A stretch of DNA of 30,627 nucleotides from Nitratidesulfovibrio sp044433065. GTDB taxonomy: Bacteria; Desulfobacterota; Desulfovibrionia; Desulfovibrionales; Desulfovibrionaceae. The notes under the pieces were generated by a model. It ran no database searches, was not told where the DNA came from, and saw nothing but the letters and a program-made list of their open reading frames with translations. Location of the stretch: assembly GCA_044433065.1 (NCBI GenBank), contig JAWXUA010000015.1, forward strand, positions 1 through 30,627, given 5' to 3'. A program made the position numbers and the translations under genes. Shown here piece after piece: positions 1 to 7,754 of the stretch (its first letter is position 1; the number at the start of each line of letters is the position of its first letter).

Positions 1-162
1 TTCTCCCTCCCCCAGACCCCCTCCATCTTTCCAAACTTTTTATTTGCGATAAAAATTTCCCCTTGATGGTTAAATACGACGCATGAAGAATAGCCAAGAT
101 ATTTTCCTCTATACCATGGCTGAACGGTAAACGTAAAAGTACATTATGTAAAAGAGAGCATT
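1..162. other. Leader region upstream of cbiD
   Basis: Non-coding stretch before the cobalamin operon. The first 27 bases are a pyrimidine-rich tract (CTCCCTCCCCCAGACCCC) resembling the sequence flanking the hairpin at the end of the window, so it may be the tail of an upstream terminator. I see no B12-box or cobalamin riboswitch core. A purine-rich AAGAGAG at about 152-158 lies just before the cbiD ATG and serves as its ribosome binding site. No convincing sigma-70 promoter stands out; a poor match (TTGATG, 17-base gap, AAGAAT) occurs around 64-93. Confidence 0.4.
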
Positions 163-1434
163 ATGACAAAGCAAAAACAAGAGTTGCGCTGGGGATACTC
201 CACCGGAGCTTGTGCGGCGGCCATTGCAGCAGCCTCGTGGCTTTGTCATGAAAAAAATCCATCGCAAGCACCTAGTATATCAGAATTATTACTTCATTTT
301 TTAGATGGACAAAGTCAACTTGTTCCGCTTTTGCCCAAGGGTACAGTCGAGGATTACATAGCCATACAAAAAGATGGTGGTGATGATCCTGACTGCACAC
401 ATAAAGCCATTATTTACGGTAGTTTAGAACCTGTCAGCACAACTGAACTTGAACAAGTAGCCACGCAAGACTATGTCATTCATTTTGATGCTGATGGGCA
501 TATTATTACATCGCAAACTACTGATTTTCTAAGTATTTCGTCCTACACAACGGTCATTATCCAAGCTATAGAAGGCATTGGCCTTTGCACGCGCATTGGT
601 CTTGATTGTGATCAAGGCAAATGGGCCATCAATACAGGACCACGCGCCATGATTGCCTTGAATTTAGCCAAGGCTGGCTTACATGCAGGCAGCCATTGTG
701 GGCCATGGCTGTTGCGTCTTGGTGTGCAAGATGGTGAAAAGATTTCGCGGCACACGCTCAACAAACAGCTTGGCATTATGGGTGGCATTTCCATTCTTGG
801 GACCACTGGGCATGTGCGGCCATATAGCCACGATGCGTATATTGCAACCGTGCGGATTTGCGTGCAATCCAACGCTATGACTGGTGGCCGTCACATGGTT
901 TTTTGCACTGGCGGTCGCACCATGCGTGGAGCTCGTGCTCTGTATCCATATCTTCCTGAAACAGCTTTTGTGTGCATGGGCGACTTCATTGCAGAAAGCC
1001 TTGTAGCCGCGGATAAACACGGTATGCATGAGGTCACTGTGGCCTGCATGGCAGGAAAATTATGCAAATATGCCGCAGGTTTCGAGTATACCCATGCCCA
1101 TACAGTAGCCCAAGATATGGACCTTTTACGTAAGGTCATTGCTGAACAAGTAAGCGCCATTGAGCTGAGTACCCAAGGCCGCAACGGGCATGAGCAAAAT
1201 AGCCAAGTCCTTAATTTTTCAGATGATTTTCATACAGCCCCCACAGTTCGCGAAGCACTTTTGCATTTACCTAACCATCTTCGGCTGACAGTCCTCAAAG
1301 GATTAGCGCAGCAAGCCCTTAAAATATTTGCAGAACGTTGTCATGCTTCATGTTTGCGGCTCGCAGTTTTTGACTTTGATGGGAGCTTTCTTTTTTCAAG
1401 CGAACAACAAGGGAATGAGGTTATACCACAATGA
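163..1434 (+). CDS. cbiD: Cobalt-precorrin-5B (C1)-methyltransferase CbiD
   Basis: CbiD transfers a methyl group from S-adenosylmethionine to C-1 of the corrin ring in the anaerobic (early cobalt insertion) cobalamin pathway, in the cytoplasm. The protein (423 aa) opens with RWGYSTGACAAAIAAAS, the family's N-terminal signature (compare TGTCAAAAAKAA). Further family-like segments are the HITSQTTDF region and GRTMRGARALYP, followed by the MGDFIAESL and GKLCKYAAG blocks. It is somewhat longer than the usual 360-390 aa because of polar insertions. The start at 163 has AAGAGAG upstream. The stop overlaps the next gene by four bases (ATGA), implying translational coupling. It is the first gene of the operon seen here. 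The call is firm; only the exact start could differ. Confidence 0.95.
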   Translation: MTKQKQELRWGYSTGACAAAIAAASWLCHEKNPSQAPSISELLLHFLDGQSQLVPLLPKGTVEDYIAIQKDGGDDPDCTHKAIIYGSLEPVSTTELEQVATQDYVIHFDADGHIITSQTTDFLSISSYTTVIIQAIEGIGLCTRIGLDCDQGKWAINTGPRAMIALNLAKAGLHAGSHCGPWLLRLGVQDGEKISRHTLNKQLGIMGGISILGTTGHVRPYSHDAYIATVRICVQSNAMTGGRHMVFCTGGRTMRGARALYPYLPETAFVCMGDFIAESLVAADKHGMHEVTVACMAGKLCKYAAGFEYTHAHTVAQDMDLLRKVIAEQVSAIELSTQGRNGHEQNSQVLNFSDDFHTAPTVREALLHLPNHLRLTVLKGLAQQALKIFAERCHASCLRLAVFDFDGSFLFSSEQQGNEVIPQ

Positions 1435-2720
1435 AAAATACTGCTATCACACCGAAAATACATATTATTTCATGTGGCATCCACAATAATATCAGCACGC
1501 AATGTCAAGAAATCATAGCCAAAGCTCATGTTATTTTTGGTGCGCGAGGCCTTTTGGCGGACCTTGGTGCGCGCTATAATCCGGACGCTGAGCACCGTAC
1601 CATAGCCGCTCACGCCAAGGACAATGCCCTTGAGGCTATTGAGCTTGCACGACAAGGGCGTAGTGTTGTGGTGCTCGCCAGCGGTGACGCCTTGTACCAT
1701 GGTTTTGGCGGAACTTTAGTCAATAATCTTGAATATGTACGCACGCAAAGTGTCCACGATGACGTGCTCATATCGTCACTACCCGAGCTTATTTTTCATC
1801 CGCATATCACCGCCTTTCAAGAGCTTTTCCACAAGCTTGGTATGCCATGGTCCGATGCAAAATTGTTCAGCGTGCACAGCGGTATACCACAAAAATCTCT
1901 TCCATTACGCCAACTTGCAGAAAATGCTCTCTGCGTTGTCTATGCAGGTTCACGCTTTACCGCCGCTGACATTGCTAAGCACATGGTCAGCTTCTTGCCT
2001 GAGAGTGCCTGCAGACCTGCCGTCTTGGCGGAATATTTGGGTCGTCATGATGAGAAAATTGTACGCGGCCCTCTCGAAGACATTGCCCGTATGGCCTGTG
2101 GTCCCACGTCCATGCTGGTGCTTTTGCCTCATCATTCGTGCAACGCCCTACCCTTGCCGCTTGGCCTTCCCGAAGAACAATATGAGCGCGAGCGCAACCT
2201 GATTACCGCATCTGATGCCCGTGCCATCATTCTTTCTCGCTTGCGTCTGCCCAGCCATGGCCTCATGTGGGACATTGGCGCTGGATCAGGATCTGTGGGA
2301 CTTGAGGCGGCAAGCCTTCGCCCAGAACTCGAAGTTGTGGCTGTGGAGCGCAATGCTGAACGGAGCACCATGGTTGACGTTAATGCGCAAATGCTTGGTA
2401 TTACAAATCATTCTTGCGTGACTGGGGAAGCTAAGCGTACCATCCACAATCTTGAAGGCAGTCCAGACCGTATTTTCGTTGGCGGTGGTGGTGACGATTT
2501 GTGTGCAATTTTAGACCTTTGCATGGAACGTCTAGCTCCCAACGGCTTCATGCTCGTGAGCTCTGTAACCATGGAAAGCTTCACGGCTCTCTATCACTGG
2601 CAAAGCCCATATCGGCGCGATGTGACCACTATTTCCATTGCCCGTGAGGCAGTCATTGCAGGCCGCTATCATCATATGCGCCAACAAAATAGCATTAGTC
2701 TTTTTACCTTTAGCAAATAA
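1431..2720 (+). CDS. cbiET: Cobalt-precorrin-6B/7 methyltransferase, CbiE-CbiT fusion (CobL type)
   Basis: This fused enzyme (429 aa) methylates C-5 (CbiE half) and methylates C-15 while decarboxylating the C-12 acetate (CbiT half), forming precorrin-8. CbiE spans about residues 8-230 and shows the tetrapyrrole methylase motif VVLASGDALYHGFGGTL. CbiT spans about 240-429 and has the class I SAM-binding loop LMWDIGAGSGSVGLEAA followed by the acidic VVAVERN strand. An odd point is the N-terminal strand of CbiE, which reads IISCGIHNN where a glycine-rich VGxGPGG loop is usual. The start overlaps cbiD by four bases. The stop lies seven bases before the next ATG. CbiE-CbiT fusions (CobL) are well known, so the call is firm. 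Confidence 0.94.
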   Translation: MKNTAITPKIHIISCGIHNNISTQCQEIIAKAHVIFGARGLLADLGARYNPDAEHRTIAAHAKDNALEAIELARQGRSVVVLASGDALYHGFGGTLVNNLEYVRTQSVHDDVLISSLPELIFHPHITAFQELFHKLGMPWSDAKLFSVHSGIPQKSLPLRQLAENALCVVYAGSRFTAADIAKHMVSFLPESACRPAVLAEYLGRHDEKIVRGPLEDIARMACGPTSMLVLLPHHSCNALPLPLGLPEEQYERERNLITASDARAIILSRLRLPSHGLMWDIGAGSGSVGLEAASLRPELEVVAVERNAERSTMVDVNAQMLGITNHSCVTGEAKRTIHNLEGSPDRIFVGGGGDDLCAILDLCMERLAPNGFMLVSSVTMESFTALYHWQSPYRRDVTTISIAREAVIAGRYHHMRQQNSISLFTFSK

Positions 2721-2727
2721 TACTGAT

Positions 2728-5700
2728 ATGACAACTATATACGATACTTTTCATTCTGCTCATTCTGATGCAACACGCATACCCACAGTGCTTTTTGTAG
2801 GCGCAGGACCTGGTGCGCCAGACCTCATCACCGTACGCGGCATGCACCTTTTGCAAGAAGCCGACGTGGTTTTGTATGCAGGATCGCTGGTCAATCCAGC
2901 TCTTTTGGAACACTGCCACGAACATTGCCAATGCCACGATAGTGCAGGCATGAACCTTGCTGAGCAAGTGTCGCTCATGAGTACAGCTGCTCATGCTGGG
3001 CATAATGTGGTCCGTTTGCACACAGGTGATCCCGCCATGTACGGTGCAATTAATGAACAAATGCGCATGCTTAGTGAACATGGTGTGGCCGTTGAAATTG
3101 TTGCTGGTGTGAGTAGCGTTTTTGCAGCAGCTGCGGCTCTTGGCTGTGAATTGACAAGTCCTGAAGTCAGTCAAAGCGTTGTCTTGACGCGCACACCTGG
3201 ACGCACGCCCATGCCAGAAGGCGAAGATGCAGCGGCTTTTGCCCGTACTGGGGCGACGCTCGTATTCTTTTTGAGCACAGGAAAAATTGACCAGCTCATG
3301 CAACGCCTTGCAGGTCAAAGCCATAATGCTTGTGATGGTGGTGGCCTGTCTCCTGACACACCAGCCGCTGTGGTCTATCGTGCTTCGTGGCCACAGCAGC
3401 GCATCTTGCGTGGCACTATTTCCACCATAGCAAAACAAGTTGAAGAAGCTGGTTTTGGGCGCCAAGCACTTATTTTTGTAGGCCAAGCTCTTGCAAAAAA
3501 TCCTACAAATTCAAAGCTATATGATGGGGCATTTTCTCATGGTTACCGTAACGCCCTACCACGTGAGTCCTTTGTCGGCCGGTGTGCGGTCTACGCTTTT
3601 TCACAAAAAGGGACGGATAAGGCCCTCGAAATTGCCACAGCCTTGCAATTGCCATGCTGCGTGTACAGCCAGCATCATGGTAGTGCCGCGCAAAGTTTAG
3701 CCTTTGTAAAGCAACAAGCACAGGATGCGCAGTCCAGAAATTCGCAGTTACTTACCATAAAAAGTCTTGAACGTGGGGACCTACACCATGCTGTTGCTGA
3801 TGCGTGGGACCAATTTGATGCGCATATTTTTGTGGGAGCTGCTGGTATTGCCGTTCGTGCCATTGCGCCACTTTTGCAGAATAAAGCTATAGATCCTGCT
3901 GTGTTAAACTGTGCTGAAAGCGGAGCACATATCGTAAGCCTCTGCTCTGGGCATCTTGGCGGAGCTAATCGCCTTGCACGACGAGTGGCACGTATCACTG
4001 GTGGCCAAGCGGTTATATCCACAGCAACGGATGGGCGCAATTTGCCAGCCTTTGACGAAATTGCCGCAGCAGAAAAAGCACGCATCGTCAATGCCCACGC
4101 ACTACGTCTGTGCAATGCGGCCTTGCTTGAAGAGAAGACGGTGCATTTTTATGGGCCGCGAGCAGTCTATGACGCCAATTTTGCCTTGCCCACCATCATA
4201 TATATGGATGCACAACTGTGTAGCGAGCATGCCAACGACAATGTAGAAAAGCTACAAGCTGCTGATATACCAACTATTCTTTGGGATATCACATCTGTAA
4301 CACCTTGGCTGACCGACCATAAAAACAGCGCTGCTCTAACGAGCCTGTTAGCTTTACCTCATGTCCTTGTTGTCGAAGCAAAAAGTTTTGTGCTTGGCAT
4401 TGGCTGTCGTCGTGGTGCGGACAGCGCGGCCATGCGTGACCGTGTGGAAAACTTCTTGGCCAGTCATGGTTTACGCTTAGACCATGTGGCGCGGCTTGCT
4501 ACGTGTGATGTGAAAGCGGATGAATATGCCATTGTAAGTATGTCACAAACAACTGAAATTCCAGTTGATTTTTATACAGCAGCTGAGCTATCTGCCGTGC
4601 CAGTGCCAACGCCATCAGACCGTGTGGCCTCAAAAATCGGTACACCATCAGTATGTGAAGCCGCAGCCCTCTTGTCTGCTGGCTATCCTCAAGCGCAACG
4701 CCTTTTTGCTACCAAGCAGACCTATCCTGATATGACCCTTGCCTTGGCCCGTGTGCCACATGGTCTCATGCAAGTCACTAACTATACACAGGAAAAATCT
4801 ATAACAGTGGATGAAAATGTGTCCACAAACATTCCAAATGTCTACCAAGACATGCCCCATGGCGGCGTTGTAGTGGTTGGCCTTGGTTCGGGTGCGCCAT
4901 CACATTTAACCCCAGAAGTTGCCGAAGCCTTGCGCCATTGCGACACTGTGGCTGGGTATACGCCCTATGTTGACTTTATCCGGCATTTGATAGCTGACAA
5001 AAAGATCATACAAAACGGTATGATGGGTGAAATGGCCCGCTGTCGTGCGACTTTACAAGCCGCAGCTGAAGGCCAAAAAGTGTGCATGGTCTGTTCTGGT
5101 GATGCAGGTATTTTAGCCATGGCAGGTCTTTTGTTGGAATTGCGCCACAATGCGCGACAAGGGCAAAAAAACTCACAATCATCTGAAAATATTGATGATA
5201 ATACGTCTTTTGCCGATATTGCCATAAAAGTTTTGTCAGGCATTACAGCGGCCAACATTGCGGCAGCATCTTTGGGTGCGCCTTTACAAAACGGTTTTTG
5301 CCTTGTGAGCCTGTCTGATTTGCTGGTGCCAAGCCATGAAGTCCGCGCCAATCTACAGTCAGTGGCCTCAAGTGCGTTGCCCGTAACCCTTTATAATCCT
5401 GCAGGAAAAAAACGTCGGCACATGCTTAGCGAAGCCATTGAAATTTTCCGCAATGCACGGGGCAACGACGTTTTGTGTGCTACGGTACGCCATGCAGGTC
5501 GCGAGCAAGAAAGCAAATGGCTTGGCCGCCTAGCCGATTTGCCTGTAGATGATGTGGACATGTCAACTTTGGTGCTCATTGGTGGCCCACGAACCATTCA
5601 AGATGGTGATGTTTTGTTTGAGGCACGCGGTTACGCAGACAAATATACGCTAGATGCAAAAAAATCTATGAAATCAAGAAGTTCAGAGGACACACACTAA
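2728..5700 (+). CDS. cbiFGH: Trifunctional CbiF (precorrin-4 C11-methyltransferase) - CbiG - CbiH/CobJ (C17-methyltransferase)
   Basis: Three successive corrin enzymes lie in one 990-residue chain. Residues about 20-255 are CbiF/CobM (VLFVGAGPGAPDLITVRG, then DVVLYAGSLVNP and HTGDPAMYGA), methylating C-11. Residues about 283-655 are CbiG, which opens the delta-lactone and releases the C-20 fragment (HIFVGAAGIAVRAIAPLL; SLCSGHLGGANRLA; GIGCRRGA). After a linker, residues about 711-985 are CbiH/CobJ (VVVVGLGSGAPSHLTPE; CSGDAGILAMAG; PVTLYNPAGKKRRHML), methylating C-17 with ring contraction. The open frame extends upstream to 2638, but that part overlaps cbiT; the ATG at 2728, seven bases after the cbiT stop, gives the natural CbiF N-terminus. 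No strong Shine-Dalgarno is visible, so coupling to cbiET is likely. Domain calls are firm. Confidence 0.93.
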   Translation: MTTIYDTFHSAHSDATRIPTVLFVGAGPGAPDLITVRGMHLLQEADVVLYAGSLVNPALLEHCHEHCQCHDSAGMNLAEQVSLMSTAAHAGHNVVRLHTGDPAMYGAINEQMRMLSEHGVAVEIVAGVSSVFAAAAALGCELTSPEVSQSVVLTRTPGRTPMPEGEDAAAFARTGATLVFFLSTGKIDQLMQRLAGQSHNACDGGGLSPDTPAAVVYRASWPQQRILRGTISTIAKQVEEAGFGRQALIFVGQALAKNPTNSKLYDGAFSHGYRNALPRESFVGRCAVYAFSQKGTDKALEIATALQLPCCVYSQHHGSAAQSLAFVKQQAQDAQSRNSQLLTIKSLERGDLHHAVADAWDQFDAHIFVGAAGIAVRAIAPLLQNKAIDPAVLNCAESGAHIVSLCSGHLGGANRLARRVARITGGQAVISTATDGRNLPAFDEIAAAEKARIVNAHALRLCNAALLEEKTVHFYGPRAVYDANFALPTIIYMDAQLCSEHANDNVEKLQAADIPTILWDITSVTPWLTDHKNSAALTSLLALPHVLVVEAKSFVLGIGCRRGADSAAMRDRVENFLASHGLRLDHVARLATCDVKADEYAIVSMSQTTEIPVDFYTAAELSAVPVPTPSDRVASKIGTPSVCEAAALLSAGYPQAQRLFATKQTYPDMTLALARVPHGLMQVTNYTQEKSITVDENVSTNIPNVYQDMPHGGVVVVGLGSGAPSHLTPEVAEALRHCDTVAGYTPYVDFIRHLIADKKIIQNGMMGEMARCRATLQAAAEGQKVCMVCSGDAGILAMAGLLLELRHNARQGQKNSQSSENIDDNTSFADIAIKVLSGITAANIAAASLGAPLQNGFCLVSLSDLLVPSHEVRANLQSVASSALPVTLYNPAGKKRRHMLSEAIEIFRNARGNDVLCATVRHAGREQESKWLGRLADLPVDDVDMSTLVLIGGPRTIQDGDVLFEARGYADKYTLDAKKSMKSRSSEDTH

Positions 5701-5702
5701 TC

Positions 5703-7754
5703 ATGGCCACCCCACTCTACGCATGCTGCCTTGCCGCGCCTCGTTCTGGTGAAGGGAAAACCATGGTGTCCATGTGCCTCATGCGGCTTTTGACTTTGCG
5801 TGGCATGACGGTGCAAGCCTTTAAGTGTGGCCCCGATTACATTGACCCAACCTTTCACAGCCAAGCCACAGGCCGCCCCTCGTATAATGTGGATACATGG
5901 ATGATGGGTGCTGATGGTGTGCGTGATTTGTGGGCACGTCAGGTGCTTGGCGATGACCATGCTGATGTAAAAAAAACACTAGAGACGGTTAATAAGGGCG
6001 ATACGAGCCATAAGGTCAATACGCCTGATGGGGTCGATGCGGTCGATGCGGTCATTTGTGAAGGCGTCATGGGGCTTTTTGATGGAAAAGCCTTGGCACA
6101 GGATACTTGCCTAAATCATCAGAATTCTAGACCTTTTCCCATTGTTGGAAGTACGCTTGATTGCGCGCGTGTACTAGGGCTCCCCATTATTTTAGTGGTC
6201 AATGCGCGCGGTATGGCTACATCCATTGCAGCCTTGGTACACGGTTTTGTAGACATGGCAAAGCGCTATAATACTGATATTGTTGGTATTATAGCCAATA
6301 ATGTGGGAAGTCCACGCCATACTGACATGCTGCGAACAGCCTTACGCCTTGCGCATTTACCGCCGCTTCTTGGGGCGATCCCACGCTGTGCTGACTGGTC
6401 CTTACCTGAGCGACAACTGGGCCTTGTGCCACAAGAAGAGCTGAGCAATTCAGCCAATCTTGCATGGCTCGATGCCATGGTTGCAGCTATGGAACCGCAT
6501 ATAGATGTTGAGGCTCTTCTTGCAGCCATATGCATAGAACGTCCTCAAGGCAAGGTAAAAAACGCTGTAAGTAGCCAAAATATCAGTGATACTACGTCAC
6601 GCAAAGTCATGGCTTTGGCTCGTGATACAGCCTTTTGTTTTTACTACGATGCTAATTTGTCGGCCCTACGCGCCCAAGGTTGGGAACTTGTAGAGTTTTC
6701 GCCACTCCATGATGCACATTTGCCACATGCATGTACAGCCCTGTATCTTGGCGGTGGCTATCCTGAAGAGTTTGCTGAGGAAATTGCAGCCAACACATCC
6801 ATGCGTCAGAGTATCCAAGCTTTTGCTAAGCAAGGCGGCCTTGTGTACGCCGAATGCGGTGGCTATATGGCTCTTGCCAAAACGTTGCTTGATACCGATG
6901 GTGTAGCCCATGAAATGTATGGCCTCATCAACGCCACAGCACGCATGGGATCGCGTTTAAAATCACTTGGTTACCGTGAATTTATTCTCCAAGCACATAC
7001 GCCTTTTGCCCAAGCAGGAAGCACTATTCGCGGCCACGAATTCCACTGGTCAGACATGGAGCATCATGAAGAATACGCGCCACTGTATAGCTATGAAGGC
7101 AAAGGTGTTGGTGTGGCGCAGGGCAATATTGTAGCTGGCTATGGGCATTTATATTGGGCTCATTTGCCAAAAAATGAATTAAATCAATATGATGATCTTT
7201 GTCCCAAGCATGGCAAGGTTGTTATTTTTAATGGACCATCTAGTGCTGGGAAAAGCACCCTTGTTGCTCTTGTGCAGAAAAAGTTGCATACCCTTGATTT
7301 TCCAACGCTTTCCTTGTCCATGGACAATTTTTTGAAGGCCACGTCGTGCGGCCATGAAAACGCTCGCGAAGCCATGAACCATGATGACGCTGTGGTGCAA
7401 AGCTTGCATGGTGCTGTATCAGCAGCGGCCCATGCTGGCACGTCGGTTTTGGTTGATCATGTTTTGGGTGAAGATGATGCATGGCGAGATGACATTATAC
7501 AAAGGCTTCATTTTACACCGTTTTTTGTTCAGGTATATTGCCATTTACCAGAGTTAGAGCGACGTGAATTGCAACGCCATGACCGCAATCCCGACCTAGA
7601 ACATGTGCGACGCCAACATGCGCATATCCACACAGATTTACCTCAGTCATTTTGTGTTGATACTAGTGACGCAAGCCCTGAAGTCTGTGCCGACGCCATT
7701 GTGCAAGCATTATTGCCTTACTTTTCACATAGATGCGAGTTTAGCCATGAGTAA
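5703..7754 (+). CDS. cobB: Cobyrinate a,c-diamide synthase (CobB/CbiA) with C-terminal CPT-like kinase domain
   Basis: Residues 1 to about 490 are a complete glutamine-dependent cobyrinic acid a,c-diamide synthase. The ATP-grasping N-terminus reads APRSGEGKT (12-20) followed by FKCGPDYIDPTFH. The class I amidotransferase half has LYLGGGYPEE, the nucleophile Cys385 in YAECGGYMAL, and a closing GYGHLYWAHL. The family normally ends there, near 450-500 aa. This protein goes on for about 185 residues as a chloramphenicol-phosphotransferase-like P-loop kinase: Walker A GPSSAGKS (511-518), SMDNF with a probable catalytic Asp, VLVDHVL, and a C-terminal RRQHAHIHTD then CVDTSDASPEVCADAI. The open frame has no break between halves. 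AGAGGA at 5685-5690 precedes the ATG by 12 bases. The kinase substrate is unknown; see findings. Confidence 0.92.
   Translation: MATPLYACCLAAPRSGEGKTMVSMCLMRLLTLRGMTVQAFKCGPDYIDPTFHSQATGRPSYNVDTWMMGADGVRDLWARQVLGDDHADVKKTLETVNKGDTSHKVNTPDGVDAVDAVICEGVMGLFDGKALAQDTCLNHQNSRPFPIVGSTLDCARVLGLPIILVVNARGMATSIAALVHGFVDMAKRYNTDIVGIIANNVGSPRHTDMLRTALRLAHLPPLLGAIPRCADWSLPERQLGLVPQEELSNSANLAWLDAMVAAMEPHIDVEALLAAICIERPQGKVKNAVSSQNISDTTSRKVMALARDTAFCFYYDANLSALRAQGWELVEFSPLHDAHLPHACTALYLGGGYPEEFAEEIAANTSMRQSIQAFAKQGGLVYAECGGYMALAKTLLDTDGVAHEMYGLINATARMGSRLKSLGYREFILQAHTPFAQAGSTIRGHEFHWSDMEHHEEYAPLYSYEGKGVGVAQGNIVAGYGHLYWAHLPKNELNQYDDLCPKHGKVVIFNGPSSAGKSTLVALVQKKLHTLDFPTLSLSMDNFLKATSCGHENAREAMNHDDAVVQSLHGAVSAAAHAGTSVLVDHVLGEDDAWRDDIIQRLHFTPFFVQVYCHLPELERRELQRHDRNPDLEHVRRQHAHIHTDLPQSFCVDTSDASPEVCADAIVQALLPYFSHRCEFSHE
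7203..7751 (+). other. CPT-like P-loop kinase domain within the cobB product
   Basis: This is the coding segment for about residues 501-683 of the CobB fusion. It resembles the chloramphenicol phosphotransferase-like family: an N-terminal beta strand VVIFNG leading into Walker A GPSSAGKS (511-518), a strand ending in LSMDNF where the CPT family keeps its catalytic Asp (GVDSF), a VLVDHVL strand, a VQVYCHLPELERREL segment, and the lid/His region RRQHAHIHTD before VDTSDASPEVCADAI. The residues needed for ATP binding are present. It is not part of canonical CobB. A kinase that makes L-threonine O-3-phosphate for the adjacent CobD is the most economical idea; this is inference only. Confidence 0.75.

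Noticed and set aside
1..162. Cobalamin riboswitch before cbiD
   Set aside because: No B12-box-like core is visible in the 162 bases available; one could lie before a gene upstream of the window.
2710..3486. A 258-codon open frame on the - strand opposite cbiF
   Set aside because: It is the complement of strongly conserved cbiF coding sequence, with a Cys/His-rich product of no family resemblance.
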